Assembly: GCF_000313135.1 (NCBI RefSeq)
Contig: NW_004457671.1
Coordinates: forward strand, 34,797 to 98,796
Origin: Acanthamoeba castellanii str. Neff
Lineage: Eukaryota > Discosea > Longamoebia > Acanthamoebidae
Length of the DNA stretch: 64,000 bases
Reading direction: 5' to 3'
Below are positions 1-12,124 of this stretch, in pieces. Numbering within the stretch: position 1 is the first letter of the stretch; each line of letters begins with the position of its first letter. A program made the translations under genes and the position numbers. Under the pieces are notes generated by a model. That model was not told the DNA's origin, made no database searches, and was given only the letters and a program-made list of their open reading frames with translations.

Positions 1-631
1 GACACGGGGACCGGCGCGCGGTGTTCGAGGCCTACGTCAAGAACATCCTCAACGAGGAGCGCGCCGCCAAGCGCGCACGCGCACAGGTTCGCCCTCTATT
101 ACCGCTCGTTCTTCTTCGCTCGACCGCTGACGGTTTCACTGACTCGCACCACCGCACACGCACCACCGCACACGCACACGCACACACAAGGCGGCGAAGG
201 AAGGATTCGAGCGGCTGCTGGAGGAGGTGCGGGCAACGCTGACGGCCGACACCAAGTGGTCCGACTTCGAGCGGACCGTGGAAGCCGACCCGCGGTTCAA
301 GGCCATGGGCGAGACCTCCGCCGATCGTAAGGAGCGCCGGGCCCTCTTCGACGCTGCCGTCGCCCCGCTTCGCCAGGCCAAGGAGAAGGGTACGCGCTCG
401 CACGTGCAATGTGTGCGGCGCGTGCGACCTGGACTAACGACACGACACGACACGACACGACACGACACACAATCATCTCCAGGCGCGCAGGAGGCGCACA
501 GAGCCTTCTGGGAGCTGCTGGAGGAGACCCCCGACATCGTCCCCGACTCCCGCTGGTCCAAGGTTCGCCCAGTTCTCCCCGTTCGCCTTGCTCTAGACCA
601 ACAGCGTGTGTGCGGTGTGTGCGGTGTGTGC

Positions 632-665
<34 letters not shown>

Positions 666-1980
666 GTGTGTGCGGTGTGCGGCGGTGTGTGCGGTGTGTA
701 GGTGAAGAGGTTGCTGGAGGGCGACCCGCGCTACGGGGCGGTGGGGTCGTCGCACGAGCGGGAGGAGCTGTTCGGCGAGTACCTGGGCTCGATCTCCGAT
801 GCGGTCCGCAAGCGGCAGCGGATGGCGAGCGCCGAGGAGCGGCTCAAGGAGCGCGAGCGCGAGGTGCGCCGGCGGCGCGAAAAGGAGGAGCGCGAGATGG
901 ACGAGCAGCGCTCCAAGGTGCGCTTCGAAGAGGCCGTCGCCCACTTCGAGGCCCTCCTCAGCGAACGCGTCAAGCACCACGACGTACGCCTCATATTTAA
1001 TTTGAATTCTTATATTTATCTCAATATTTCAATTTAGATATAATTATTTATATATTATTGAAATAGCTAATGTTATTCTGAAATTTATTTTGGAATATTT
1101 TGGGGCAGGCGTCGTGGAGGGAGAGCAAGCCGGCACTGTCGGGCGACCGACGCTACTCGAGCCCGCTGCTCACGTCGGAGCAGAAGGAGGCCCTCTTCCG
1201 CAAGCACCTCCAGAAGCTGATGACCGTACCACCGACCCACCCACTCTTCGTTGGCCCGGTCAGCCTCACCAAGTTGTGCGTGTGTGGTGTGTGTGGTGTG
1301 TGTGTGGTGTGTGTGGTGTGCGTGCGTGTGTGCTGAGTAGGATCGGCTGGTGCAGTTCAAGGGGCTGCTGGCGGAGACGGAGAAGATCCACATGGCGAGC
1401 TCGTGGGAAGACGCCCGCGAACTGATCCAGGACGATCCCCGCTGGAGCCGCGTACCCGACGACTCAGAACGCAAGAAATTGTACGCGCGCGTATCGTGTG
1501 TGTGCGGTGTGTGCGGTGTGCGGTGTGTGCGGTGTGTGGTGTGTGCGGTGTGTCGTGTGTCGTGTCGTGCTGATGGTGGGGTGTGTAGGTTCTTGGAGCA
1601 CGTGCGGGAGCTGCACGAGAGGGCGACGCAGGACTTTCTGATGCTTCTGGACGAGACCAACAAGGAGACGATGGCCATAAGCGCCACGACCACCGTGGCC
1701 GACTGGCCCAAGATCGAACACCTCGTCCGCGTACGACGCCTCGAAGCGGCCTTCCTCTTTTCTTTCTCACCTTCCCCCCCCCACTGACACCTGCGCGTTT
1801 GTGTTGTGTTGCGTGTGTGTCGTCGTGTTGTGGTCGTGCGGTGCTGTTGTGGTCGTGAAGGGCGACAAGCGGTACAGGACGTTCAGTGTGAGGCCAGAGG
1901 AGCGGGTGCGCTTGCTGGAGGCCTACATTGCAGGCGACCGGCCCAAGACCGCCGAGGACAAGAGGGTCGCCTCTGCTTGA
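1..1980 (+). CDS. TCERG1: TCERG1/CA150-like transcription elongation regulator, FF-domain part (5' end cut by window)
   Basis: Nuclear protein that links RNA polymerase II elongation to splicing through FF domains binding the phosphorylated polymerase tail. Readable exons are <1-86, 191-389, 483-562, 702-983, 1109-1225, 1341-1480, 1589-1730 and 1861-1980; every junction keeps phase and the stop is TGA at 1978-1980. The spliced product has at least five FF-type units, seen as W/F plus DPRF, DPRY, DRRY, DPRW and DKRY signatures. A long charged helix (REREREVRRRREKEEREMD) lies between two units, in the same place as in animal TCERG1, which separates this from PRPF40. The N-terminal WW domains would lie outside the window. 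The introns carry ACACG and TG/GCGG tandem repeats. Family assignment is firm; the exact number of FF units upstream cannot be seen. Confidence 0.85.
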
Positions 1981-2764
1981 GCATGTTAACCAAAAAGCAC
2001 CAAAAAGCAAAGCCAACCTGTGGCCACCTTTACGAGCGCAGACCATCAGCTGACAACACCCACCGCATGAATCTCGCAATGAACCTCACCGGCATGTCCA
2101 TGTGGTGTCTCATCGCCTACTGGATGTACTGCCACAAGTTTTTTATCAGCATCTGAGTTTTTCAAAGAGTGAAGGTGTTGGATTCACCAACAAAGACCTT
2201 GCCCATGTCACCAACCTTCAGAAAGTGTTCAAGGCACAGAAGACCCTTCTCCACCTCAGACTCCTCATGGCACAGCACCATGAGGAGCTCACCACTGTGA
2301 TTGGCACCCTTGCTATGGCTGCCTCTACATGAAAAACAGCCAAATGGTGGCCTTTTTTGCACAGATACTTGATTTTTGTGCAAGGGTCACTGACCCTTTT
2401 TCATGAACACTTGGTTTGAAGTTGTCCACTGCAGTGAGACATGTGCCCAGAGTGTTGGGCTGGCTGTAGTTTTGTTGTCTACTAAATTTGTGTCTGTGTT
2501 GCACTTCACCTACCTTCATGGCAATGGCAGGGCCTGACAGGATACACTTGCCTTGTGTTGCTGTACCAATGCTGCTTTCATGACATGTAAGGAATGCTGT
2601 CATGACATGTCGAATAGAATAGTGGGTGCGACTGTGCGAACAGCGACCTGGGCTTCTTTCACCAGCGACCCAAACACAACACACCACAACATCATCAACA
2701 ACAACAACGTTCACTAACTCAACGCCTACGAGCACCCCCACCACCGCCCTACGACCTGCCAAAG
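1981..2764. other. Spacer between TCERG1-like and RING genes
   Basis: About 780 bp with no gene I can support. The stretch 2000-2640 lacks the tandem repeats seen in introns and is less GC-rich than coding DNA. Short open frames occur on both strands (for example 2102-2332 plus, encoding a fragment with LLMAQHHEELTTVIGT, faintly like the helical start of aldehyde dehydrogenases), but they have no convincing exon structure. A decayed gene or mobile fragment is possible. The right end should hold the promoter and 5' UTR of the RING gene. Confidence 0.4.
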
Positions 2765-3813
2765 ATGGAAGACACGCACACAGAGCATCAGCCGCTAATC
2801 GACCAGGAGATGAGCAGACAGGAGGAAGAACATCAGGTGCCAGAGACACATGAGGAAGAAGAGAGGCGCCCGGTCGTGCTGTACAAGGGCATCCAACAGA
2901 GGGAGGCCAGCCAGCTGCAGTGCCCCATCCACAAGGGGCTCATGCACGACCCGGTCGGCACGGGCAAGTGCAAGCACGTCTTCTGCCGCTCGTGCCTGGC
3001 CTCGTGGGCCGCGCTCCAGGGCCACTGCCCGCTCGACGCCCGCCCGGCTCAGCTCGTCCCCGCCGACGCCGCTGTCGAGAAGCTCAACAGCCTCCTCATC
3101 CACTGCAGGGTTCGGCTCCCGCCCAGACCACCATCATTGGAGTGAATGACAACTAAGCGTGTGTGTGGGTGTGTGTGGTGTGTGTGGTTCAGTGGGGTGT
3201 TGTTCAAGACGAAGAGACTGGCGCATGGGTGGCGGCCAGCGGCGAGGGCTACTGCCCGGCGCTGATCACCATCGGCGACCGCAAGGCCCACGAAGACAGC
3301 TGCGCCTACTGCCCTGCGGTTCTGCAGTCGGACGAGGCCACCGGGAGAGCCGCCGGCCAGCTGATGAACCGGCTGCAGTTCCCGCAGGTGCAGGTCAACG
3401 TGGAGGTCATGCACGCCCTCAGGGAGGAAGACAAGGAAGACGACGAGGAAGATGAGGAAGACGACCAGGAAGACATGGAAGACTATGACAGTGGAGGAGA
3501 AGAAACTGAAGTAGAAACTGAAGAATATGGAGAAAGCGACGAGGAAATAATAGAGACTGAACAGAAGACAGACAAGGAAGAGCTGGAGAGGATGGCAAGT
3601 GCAGCAAAGAAGGGAGGCGATTTGCCAGCACCTTTCGCGATTTGGGTAGACGAGGAGGAGGCCACAGAGCTGGCTCAGAAGAGAAGTCAGGAGGTCAAAG
3701 CGAGACGTGAGGAAAGGCGGAAGAAGATGCTGGAGCAACTTAGCCTGCCTGCGTGGCGAAGAGTGTGGTACGATGAGGAAGACGAGGAAGACGACGAACA
3801 GCACAATCAATAA
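2765..3813 (+). CDS. RING finger protein with TRAF-like zinc-finger region and acidic C-terminus
   Basis: Predicted E3 ubiquitin ligase of the RING/TRAF-like class. Two exons, 2765-3109 and 3193-3813, join in frame after codon 115 (AGG) to give about 321 residues. Residues 50-95 hold a RING-type cysteine/histidine ladder: CPIHKGLMHDP, then GKCKHVFCRSC and HCPLDAR. Exon 2 adds a second C/H group (YCPALITIGDRKAHEDSC, then CP), as in the zinc fingers that follow RING in TRAF-type ligases. The rest is a strongly acidic D/E-rich region, then a basic helix and another acidic tail. The start has context AAAGATGG. The stop TAA lies inside an AATAAA at 3809-3814, and the convergent MED12 stop is only 47 bp away, so the 3' UTRs must be tiny or overlap. 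Substrate unknown. Confidence 0.75.
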
Positions 3814-3814
3814 A
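3809..3814 (+). terminator. AATAAA polyadenylation signal overlapping the RING-gene stop codon
   Basis: The hexamer AATAAA spans 3809-3814 and contains the TAA stop (3811-3813). If used for cleavage, the 3' UTR is only tens of bases. The next gene ends on the other strand at 3861, which fits a very compact convergent terminus. Confidence 0.45.
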
Positions 3815-3860
3815 TCCATGGTCAATGCAGTTTTCGAATTGTTGTGTTTGGGGGTCATCT

Positions 3861-6800
3861 TCACTCGAGGGCGGCTCGTTTGGTGGGTCGCGTTGGTGGC
3901 GCCTGTGGCAGCTTCATCCCGACCTCCTCCCAACCTCGCTTCCGGCCAGCCTGCGGCGACGCAGTTGCCGACGACGACGACGACGACGACGAGGAAGACG
4001 AAGACGAGGAGGACATCATCTTCTGCTGCAGCATGTGCTGCTGATGTTGATGTTGCTGATGGAGGTGCTGTTGTTGCTGCTGCATGGCGTGTTGTGACTC
4101 GGCTTGGGTGGCGGTGGCGGCGAGCAGCGCCTGCGGCGGCGGCATGTCGTCTTCGAACAGGGCCGCGGCGTAGGTGAGCTGCCGCCGCGGCTGCAGGGCG
4201 CCGCCAAAGAGCGAGGGCGCCAGCAGGGTGTCGTCCCAGTCCTCGAGCAGCTGCCACGGGTCGACGGCGACCGTGGGCGGGCCGACGGGCAGGCCGCTGC
4301 CGCCGGCGGCGAGCATGACCGACGGCGAGAGGGGCGACATGAGCGACGACGAGGGCGAGGCGGACGACGACGGCGTGTGCGGCGACTGGGGCATGCCGCC
4401 CGTCGATGACGCGCCACCGGTGGCCGGGTTCGGGTAGCGCACGACGCGCACCACGCTCGAGTTGGCGGTGCGCTGGTGGAGGAACGGGAAGTAGCGCTTC
4501 ATCAACTTCCGCTTCGCGTCGGGCAGCGCCATGATCATCTTCTTCGAGTCCTCCTGTTGGTCGTGGTGGTTGGTACGTATCATTGTTTTGTTAAGAAGGC
4601 TGCGCACAAAACAAAGAAAAAGAAAGAAAAAGAAAAAGAATGATGACGTGGCTTATGTACCTTAAGTCGCTGTCGCAGGGTGGAGGAGATGGACGAGTCG
4701 TCGACCTCCTCCTCCTGGTCGTCGGCCCCGGACCCGCCGGCAGCCGCGACGCCAAAGCCCGACGTCGGCCGCCCGCCGGCGCCAGCACCACCGGCGCCGC
4801 CAACGCCGGCGTAGAAGAAGAAGCCCGAGGCGGCGGCGCTGATGAGCTCCTCGCCGTAGTGGTGCACCAGGGCGTGCACCAGGTCGAGCAGGTCGCGGAA
4901 CAGGTCGTCGTCATCGGGCACCAGCAGGAAGGTCTTGCCGAAGAACTTGAACAGCGTGAGCACGAGGTCGTCGACGTATTTACAGCTGGCGGCGGCGGCG
5001 GCGGCGGTGGTGGTGGCGGCGGCGGCCACGACGACCGTTCGGTTCTCTTTCTTGAGCAGGAGCGGCAGCAGGGCGATGATGAAGCGCAGCCGCATCCACA
5101 GGCCCTGCTTGGCCAACCACACGCGGCCCGGGTCGAGGAGAATGGCGGTCGACGAGGTGCGGTCGCCCTGGAGGAGGGCCTTGAGCTGGGCCGTGAGCGA
5201 CTGCACAAAGGCCTGCTTCTGCTCGGTGGTGGTCTGCAGCAGGCTCGGCGTCACCATCTCGATGAAGGCCTCCTGCAGCTGCATGTTGGCCTTCAGGTGC
5301 TCCATCAGCGACGTCGACCCCGTCGTCTGGGCCTGCTGCATCACCATTCCTGACATTCTCGCTGCTGACGTGTCCACGCCGCCCTCGGCGCACCTGTGTT
5401 CACACACCCCCGAGGTAAGCCGCATTCCTGAAATTGCTTTGGAGTGGGGGGAGGAGGGCGCAGGCGTACACTGAGGCGAGGTGGTCGTAGAAGGAGACGA
5501 CGCCGAGCAGGGCGTCGCGCGCCTCGAGGATGGTCTGTACATGGCGGAAGAAGTCCTTCTCGAAGTGGACGCCCAGCAGGCACACCAGCTGCCCGAACAC
5601 GGACGGGCTCATCTCCTCGCCGGCCCCGAAGTGGTTGCCCAACAGCCGCGCCAGCAGCCTGTTCATCAAAAACACCCGACTCCCTCCCGGAAGCTGCCAC
5701 ACATTCCACATTCCCGATTGCCACCAGGAATGTCAGCCATTCCCTTTCCCGCGGTGGTGTGTGTGCGTGTGCGGGCGTACGTCGTGGCCGGGACTGGCGA
5801 AGGAGGACCGGTCGATGTTGGCCATCCAGTCCAGGAGGTGGCCGGCGGTGAGCTGGAGGGTCCACACGTTGAGGCTGTCGAGGATGAGGTTGAGCGTCTC
5901 CTCGGCCGAATGGCCCAGCGGTGTCTTGGGCGACATCCGTGGCGTCACCGGGGTCTTGTGCATCATCGACTGCACACCACTCCCATCAGTCGTGCTGCGC
6001 GCGTGTGCGGTGGTGCGTGTGCGGTGGTGCGTGTGCGGTGGTGCGTGTGCGGGAGGAGAGCCATACAAAAGAGGGGCTGCCCTCTTGCATCTGCTGGATG
6101 CTGGCGGCCATGAAGTCGCTCTTCTGCATCTGCTTCTCCTGCAGCCAGGCCACAGTCTCCTCGCATTCCGAGTAGCGGCTCAGCAGCTCCGCCAGGTAGG
6201 CCTGCAGATACATCTGCAGCTCCATCGGACCCCGCTCCTGCTGTGGGCGCGCCAACATGTCGCACACTATCAGCACACAACATACGACACACAACAACAG
6301 CGCAACGATTTCCCAATGGCAGTGTAAGCGAGCGAGTACCGGAATGGCGTCGACCCTTCGCGAGCTCAGAACGTCCAAGAGCGACGTCAGGGCATTCTGG
6401 CTCACGAACGCTCCCTCGTGCTGTCATGTTTACAAGTCAAATGAAATGAAAAGTGAAAGAAATCCAAGAGTCAATATCCCACACAGAACGGGCGGTGAAG
6501 AGTTGTGGGGGGGGGGTGAGGGTACGTCTTTGGCAACGGCCAACAGGGGCGCCAGGTAGGTGGCCGGCACGCAATTGATGAGGAAGAGCAGCAGACGGGC
6601 CAGCGCATTGAAGTCCTGCGCCTGGTCGAGCACTTGGAACACGTGCTGCAGGTCGACGTCCGTACACCGCCACGTCGTGTCACCTCCGGCACTCCTGCAT
6701 GCGCCGCCACCGCCATCATCATCACCACCACCATTGCCATCAGCAAACCCACGCAGAAAAGGGCAATCGCACGGTGTCCGGGGGTAGAATGGGTGGGTAC

Positions 6801-9800
6801 CCGTTCAGTTTGGGCGAGAAGCACGTTCGCACGCAATTCGAGAGCCATTCGGCCATGAGGCACAGGTAGTATCGCGGGGTGTTGGCCATGAGATGCGAAA
6901 ACGTGTCCTTTATCCGCTCCCTGTAGGTTTGTTTTGATCAAACGTTGAGTGTTCTCCGCGCGCGCGCACAACACACACACACACACAACACACACGAGCA
7001 ACGTACGTGTCGCCCTGCAGCGACTCGGCAAGCTCGTGTTCGACGTGTCGGGCGATGTCGAAGAGGAAGGAGTGGTGGAAGGGCAGGCCGACCTCGTCGG
7101 AGAGGAAGGCCGAGTCGCGGACGAGGTCGGCGGCAAAGGCCGGCGAGGGCCATTGGAAGGGCGACGAGGGGATGCCCTGCGGGTTGAGATAGAGCGATGT
7201 ACATTTCAACACTCGCACCGCATTCACCACGTCCTCCTACAGATCATTACAACGCGCACGACACGACACGCACAAGGGTGAGTTTGTTGCAATGGGTGGT
7301 TTGACGGGAGAAACCGTCGGGTTCATACCTTGACCCGGTCGAGTCCAAACAAAACGACTCGTCGCTGGTTGTGCTCGTGGCGGTAGTGCCCGGGTATGGG
7401 AATATCCCGTAGATACCGCCGGTACCGCTCCGCCTTTTCCTGTGTTGTGTGGGCCAAGCCGGGGTCGTGAGTCGAAGAAGAAGCGCTTGATCGGCGTCCA
7501 CAACAGCGGAATGGAGGAGTTACCTGGTCAGGCCACGAGGGCTCGAACACGCCCGAAGCGATGAGGTGTCGTACGAAGGCGTCATGAGAAAAGAGGTCGT
7601 GTCGAATCAGCTCGCCAAAGAACACCACAATCTGCTGGCCCTCTGTAAATAAAGAACATTATTATAAGAACTATATTATTATAATCATATAAATAAATAT
7701 ATAAATGTTAATATCAATATGTGATGAGTGGCGTACCATCTTCGGACCTGTCCTTCTCCAGGAAGGTCAGGAGCAGGCTCTGCAGCTGTGGCCGGTGCTT
7801 GGTCTTCCGCTCGACGATGTCGCAGTGTCGCCGGAGCACGGCCGCCGCGGTGAACGCTCGATAGGGCACCTCCTTGCGATGCCGCGTCGTCGCCCATCTA
7901 CAGATCATCTTGATGATCTCCAAGTCGATTCCCTGCACGGGCGCAAAGGGGCACGTATGAGAAATCAAACGTGGCTTGATTGGCAGGGCATGCAGGGCGG
8001 CGCGCACGACACGACACGACACACGCACGGGCGGCGCGCACGACACGACACGACGCACGCACGGGTCCGTACATTGTCCGCTGCCCCGAGTGAATGTTCA
8101 CACCACGAAGGGAAAAGTCGCCTGTACAAAGTGGTGATGCTGACGCCAGGCTTGCCAAACGAGTCGAGCAGCTGCGTTGCCAAGTCGGCCGAGCAATAAA
8201 CAACGCGTCGCGTCGCGTCAGCGTTGCAATCGAAAGAAAAAAGAAAGATAAAAAAAGAGAAAGGCCGCGAGCGAGAGAGAATCGACCACGCTTCAGAGAA
8301 GAGTGCAATGGAGGAACGAATACCTCGACAACGGTGGCCATGGTGAGGTTCGTCGAACTGTAGCTCGGTGGCGATCGCACGTTCGCGCGAGCCTCGTGCA
8401 GGAGGCGCTGGGAGTGAGGCAGAAGGTGAGCGACTCGACCTGCAGGTCGTAGCGGTGAGGGGCGAGGTACGTTGTATTTCGCAAATACGGGAAAATTGTC
8501 GTGCTGCTCGCCGAGCCGAATGGCCTGCAGTGGCACGAGCAGCTCCTTGTCGATGTAGTACAACACGTCTGGCGGCACCACCTGCAGCAAACACCAAACA
8601 AACACCACCGTAAATAACAATCATAGCAACAAATACTAATAATATCAACAATAATAATCCAAAGAGAAAAAGGCGAAAAGTGGGTGAAGGTGGCGAGTAC
8701 CTGGATGGCATAACGCAAAACATTAGACACGCTTTTGTACAAGTAGTTTCGGCTCTCCCAGTCACTGGATACATCTCCGCCCAGTTCGGACGAAAGCTGT
8801 TCCCGACCACGACCCAGGTCAGCCCTCCGCAGTTCACACCACACACCACACACCACACACACACCGACGAGGAGGGAAGCAACGAGGATCGGAAGAGTGA
8901 CGCACCTTGGAGAGGGTGGCGATGGAATACTTCACGAGTCGCTTCACTCGTGGCTTCCACTTGCAAATGTCGTATAAATATTGGAAAACGATAGAGAGGA
9001 TGAGGGACTGGTCATCGAAGGCCGACGCCTTGGAATCGGAGGCGAGCGCCGGGCCGCCGCCAGACGTGGTCGAAGACGAGGAAGAAGAGGAAGATGATGA
9101 AGAGGAGGAGGAGGAGGATGTGTAGGTGGTCAGCTTCTCGACGAGTCGATCCAGAAGCATTTTCCGTATGAGCAGTCGTTCGGTGAAGTTCCAGTGAATG
9201 AGCTTGACGACGTAGGAAAACTTGGAGTACCACGCCTCCAGCTTGGCCTCCTCCTCGCTCAGCTGTGGCGTCGCTGTCGACGATGTCAGCGACGATGTCG
9301 TGCTCTCCTTGTCGGCCGCGTCGACCACGATGCTGGCCAGCATGATGGGCCGCGCCTCGCTCTTGACCGACGACGACGGCCCGCCGTCCTCGGGTGTGGC
9401 CGGCGCCGGCGTTTTGATCGGCTGCGAGGGCGAGGGCGAGGGCGATAGCGTGGCCCCATGAGGCAGGTGGGTCGCCGGCATCGTGGCTGGCGTCGACGAT
9501 GAAGAGGTGGAGGTGGACGGAGAGGTGGAGGTGGTTGTAGAGGCGGCCGACGAGGGCGGCTTTCGTCGGAAGCGGAGTGTCGACATGAGGTACTTGCTGG
9601 CCTGTGCACTACTGATGGCCATGCCGTTGCGTTCGGCCAGGAGGTCGAACAGATAGTCGACGATCGTTTTCGTCCAGTCCTCGGACGCATTCACGCGATT
9701 CCGCTAATCAGAACCAAAGAGGGACCCGAGTCAGCAAATACATAAATAAGTAAATAAATAACACTGAACATAAGAGAAGAATGTAAATAAATAGATAATC

Positions 9801-11588
9801 GGACAAGTACCTTGTTCGCGGCCTTCTGTCGGTTGTTGTTGAGCTGCACGATCTTGATGTACCACGTTGCTCGCAAAAGCGGCACCTTGCGCACGGCCAA
9901 CACCTCCAACAGTTGATTATTGCGGTATCTGCGTGCGCAGGTTAGGTAGACGAAGGTCAGCAACAACTGATCAACTGAGCGTCGGCAGAAGCGGTGGTTG
10001 GCTACCCATGAGGCACACGGCTCGCCAGGAGGTGAAGCGGCTCGGATTCGGCCAAACTCTGAATGAACGGCTCCTTGTGCTGGATGGGCAGGAGCACGGG
10101 GAGCTTGTTGGTTCGACTCTTCGCGCTCTTGCGCTCCTTGAGAGCGCTGAAGGCCGAAAGCTGAAAGGGAAAAAAGTGCCAAGTGTGATGAGCTATGATG
10201 CATCGGGGTCATCAACCGTCATCGGCCCTCCACCACCGCGGAATAGAAAGTGTCGCTCCCAATTGTGTGACGAGAGCGAATGCACGTACATCCTTCCGGG
10301 GTCGGCACTTCATCATCCAGTTGGCCTCGTTGACGACCTTGAGCATCTGCGCCTTGGTGGCTAAGCACAGCGCCTCCATGTCTTCCTCGGGCTGCTTGGG
10401 AAAGAAAACGGTCCTCATCGTGCCAAACTCGTTCTGTTTGCAGATAATCACAAATGTTAGCGTGAGTGTCGCGCTGTGTCGTGTCGTTGGTCGTGTCGTT
10501 GGTCGTGTCGTTGGTCGTGTCGTTGGTCGTGTCGTTGGTCGTGTCGTTGGTGTGTCGTGTCGTGTCGTGTCGTGCCAAGTGAACCGAACAGAACAAAACA
10601 GCAATAGCGTACGGAGACAGCGGAAGGCTCGTGGTAGCCACCCGAGATCGCGGGACGCGCGAACTGTTCTTCGCCCGCAGTTGGAACGAGAGGGTAGTAG
10701 CCGGGTACGTCGAGGCTGTCGCTCAACTGCTTTCGGTCTGGCGGACGCGTCAGTGTGTACTTCTTGGGCGGTGGGTATTGCGACGTCATGGGCTGCGGCA
10801 TGGCAGGAGGGTTGCTGTAGAGCTGTGGCGGCTGTGCAGTCGCGCTGCCTCCCTGCGCCGGCCTGTACACAGACGACATTACGATGATTAAAACAATAAT
10901 TCGATCTATTTAAATGGTGATTTTTCCCTCATCAAAGTAGTAATTAAAAAGAAATGAATTATGTGAGATGGGTGCGTACCCGCGAGGCGGGTAGACGCGG
11001 CCGGCGGGGGGCTGGGTGTAGGACGATGGATTGTGATAGGCATGCGGATGCTGCGGCTGCGGAGGGCCTCCATGTGATGGATGGGCGGAGTGCGAATGCG
11101 GATGCTGAGAATGAGAGGGGTGCTGGGGGTGCTGAGCGTGGGGGTGAGCAGCATGCGGGTGTGGCTGCTGCTGCGGGGCTCCATGAAGTTGGTGGTGATG
11201 GTGTTGAGGCGGGAGGGATTGGTGTTGAGGCGGGTAGATGTGTGCAGTGGGGACCTGCTGCTGCGCATGAGGCGGCATTACCCGCCCCTGCTGCTGGGGC
11301 AAGTACCCACCAGGCGCTGCATAGGGTGGTCGATAACATCCATTAGCCGAGATGGAAGGAGGGAAGGTTGCATTGCCTTGCAGGCTACGATTTGATTAAT
11401 TTGTAAAATTAAAAGCATTAACGTTGCACTCGCCCCATTTACTCGTAGGAGTTGATGGAGACAAGCCACCCGCATCGCGCAGAGCAAACGAAGGTCAAGG
11501 TACCGGGATCTTTGCGCTGTTGCTGCTGGTAGTTCCCTCCTCTTCTTCCTCCCCCTCCGCCCCCGCCCGTGGCGGATCGATTATACAT
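3861..11588 (-). CDS. MED12: Mediator complex subunit 12
   Basis: MED12 belongs to the CDK8 kinase module that controls Mediator-RNA polymerase II contact in the nucleus. Exon 1 runs 11588-11504 (M-Y-N-R-S, then a Gly run); exon 2 begins at 11376 with a His/Gln/Pro-rich stretch. Many exons follow down to the stop at 3863-3861. Conserved MED12 blocks appear in family order: RATWYIKIVQLN near 9850 (as in plant MED12), the LCEWL-type helical region near 9000-9250, ICRWATTRHRKEVPYR near 7890, FFGELIRHDLFSHDAF near 7600, and HEHNQRRVVLFG near 7370. The C-terminus carries polyglutamine and a 15-residue polyserine run coded by a GAC/GTC-type trinucleotide repeat (about 3975-4020). Introns include the GCGGTGGTGCGT minisatellite (5998-6057) and a 12-bp array (10477-10576). 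Some inner splice sites are not settled. Confidence 0.85.
5998..6057. repeat. GTGTGCGGTGGTGC minisatellite in a MED12 intron
   Basis: About four imperfect copies of a 14-bp unit GTGCGGTGGTGCGT, inside an intron of MED12. The same unit recurs in introns of unrelated genes across the window, in both orientations relative to transcription. Confidence 0.85.
10477..10576. repeat. 12-bp tandem array in a MED12 intron
   Basis: About six perfect head-to-tail copies of GTTGGTCGTGTC, flanked by CGTGT pentamers, fill an intron between two MED12 exons. Confidence 0.9.
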
Positions 11589-12124
11589 TTTCGTGCGTTG
11601 GATTTCCTGCAGAGGAGCACCCTCTTTCTCCCTCTCTTTGCTGGCGCCGCCTCTCCCCTGCCGCGACCACCTTCTTTCCAATCCTTTGCTAGCACGTTCC
11701 AATCTCGCTCTCGGTGGCGGATCCTCGCAGCCCTTTCCCAAAGTCTTTCCGCCAGCACAGCAATTTCGGTCCTTGGCCCCAAATTTCGCCAAGTTCGCTC
11801 TTTTGGGGATCACTGTCGCTCCGCACCCTTCCTTGTGCTGTCAGCTGACCGCCTGACCGTCTGCACCTTTGCTCGTCGGCCCACCAGAAGAGCAAAGGAG
11901 CCACGGAGCATGCGCCTCTCGGTGCTCCCTGTGCACCCGCGGCCGCGAGTTGTCAAGGCACGCAAACAGGTGCCCAACACATCTGGAATGTGAGGAATTC
12001 GCAGCTCTGCTGTTTCGCGCCAAAACGGGCAACTGAAACACAACACACCAAGGCAAGGACAGGAGTCGTCTATCGATCAGTAAGAAGAAAAGGTAAAGGT
12101 GATCGAGATCTGGTACCGCGCACA
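11589..12124. promoter_or_regulatory. Divergent promoter region between MED12 and the SAP-domain gene
   Basis: The start codons of MED12 (minus, 11588) and the SAP gene (plus, 12125) are 536 bp apart. No further coding exon was convincing, although an open frame continues upstream of the chosen MED12 start to about 11813, so a longer N-terminus is possible. An E2F-like site lies at 12013-12025. Confidence 0.5.
12013..12025 (+). promoter_or_regulatory. E2F/DP-like site TTTCGCGCCAAAA
   Basis: The sequence TTTCGCGCCAAAA matches the E2F/DP consensus and sits 100 bp upstream of the SAP gene start. The exact reverse complement of this 13-mer occurs at 52934-52946 in another divergent promoter. Confidence 0.5.

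Noticed and set aside
297..980. Minus-strand 228-codon open frame rich in His-Thr
   Set aside because: It is antisense to TCERG1 exons and reads through a TG repeat; low stop density in GC-rich DNA explains it.
10477..10576. Telomere-like or satellite DNA
   Set aside because: The GTTGGTCGTGTC array is internal, about 100 bp and intronic; no TTAGGG-type repeat occurs in the window.
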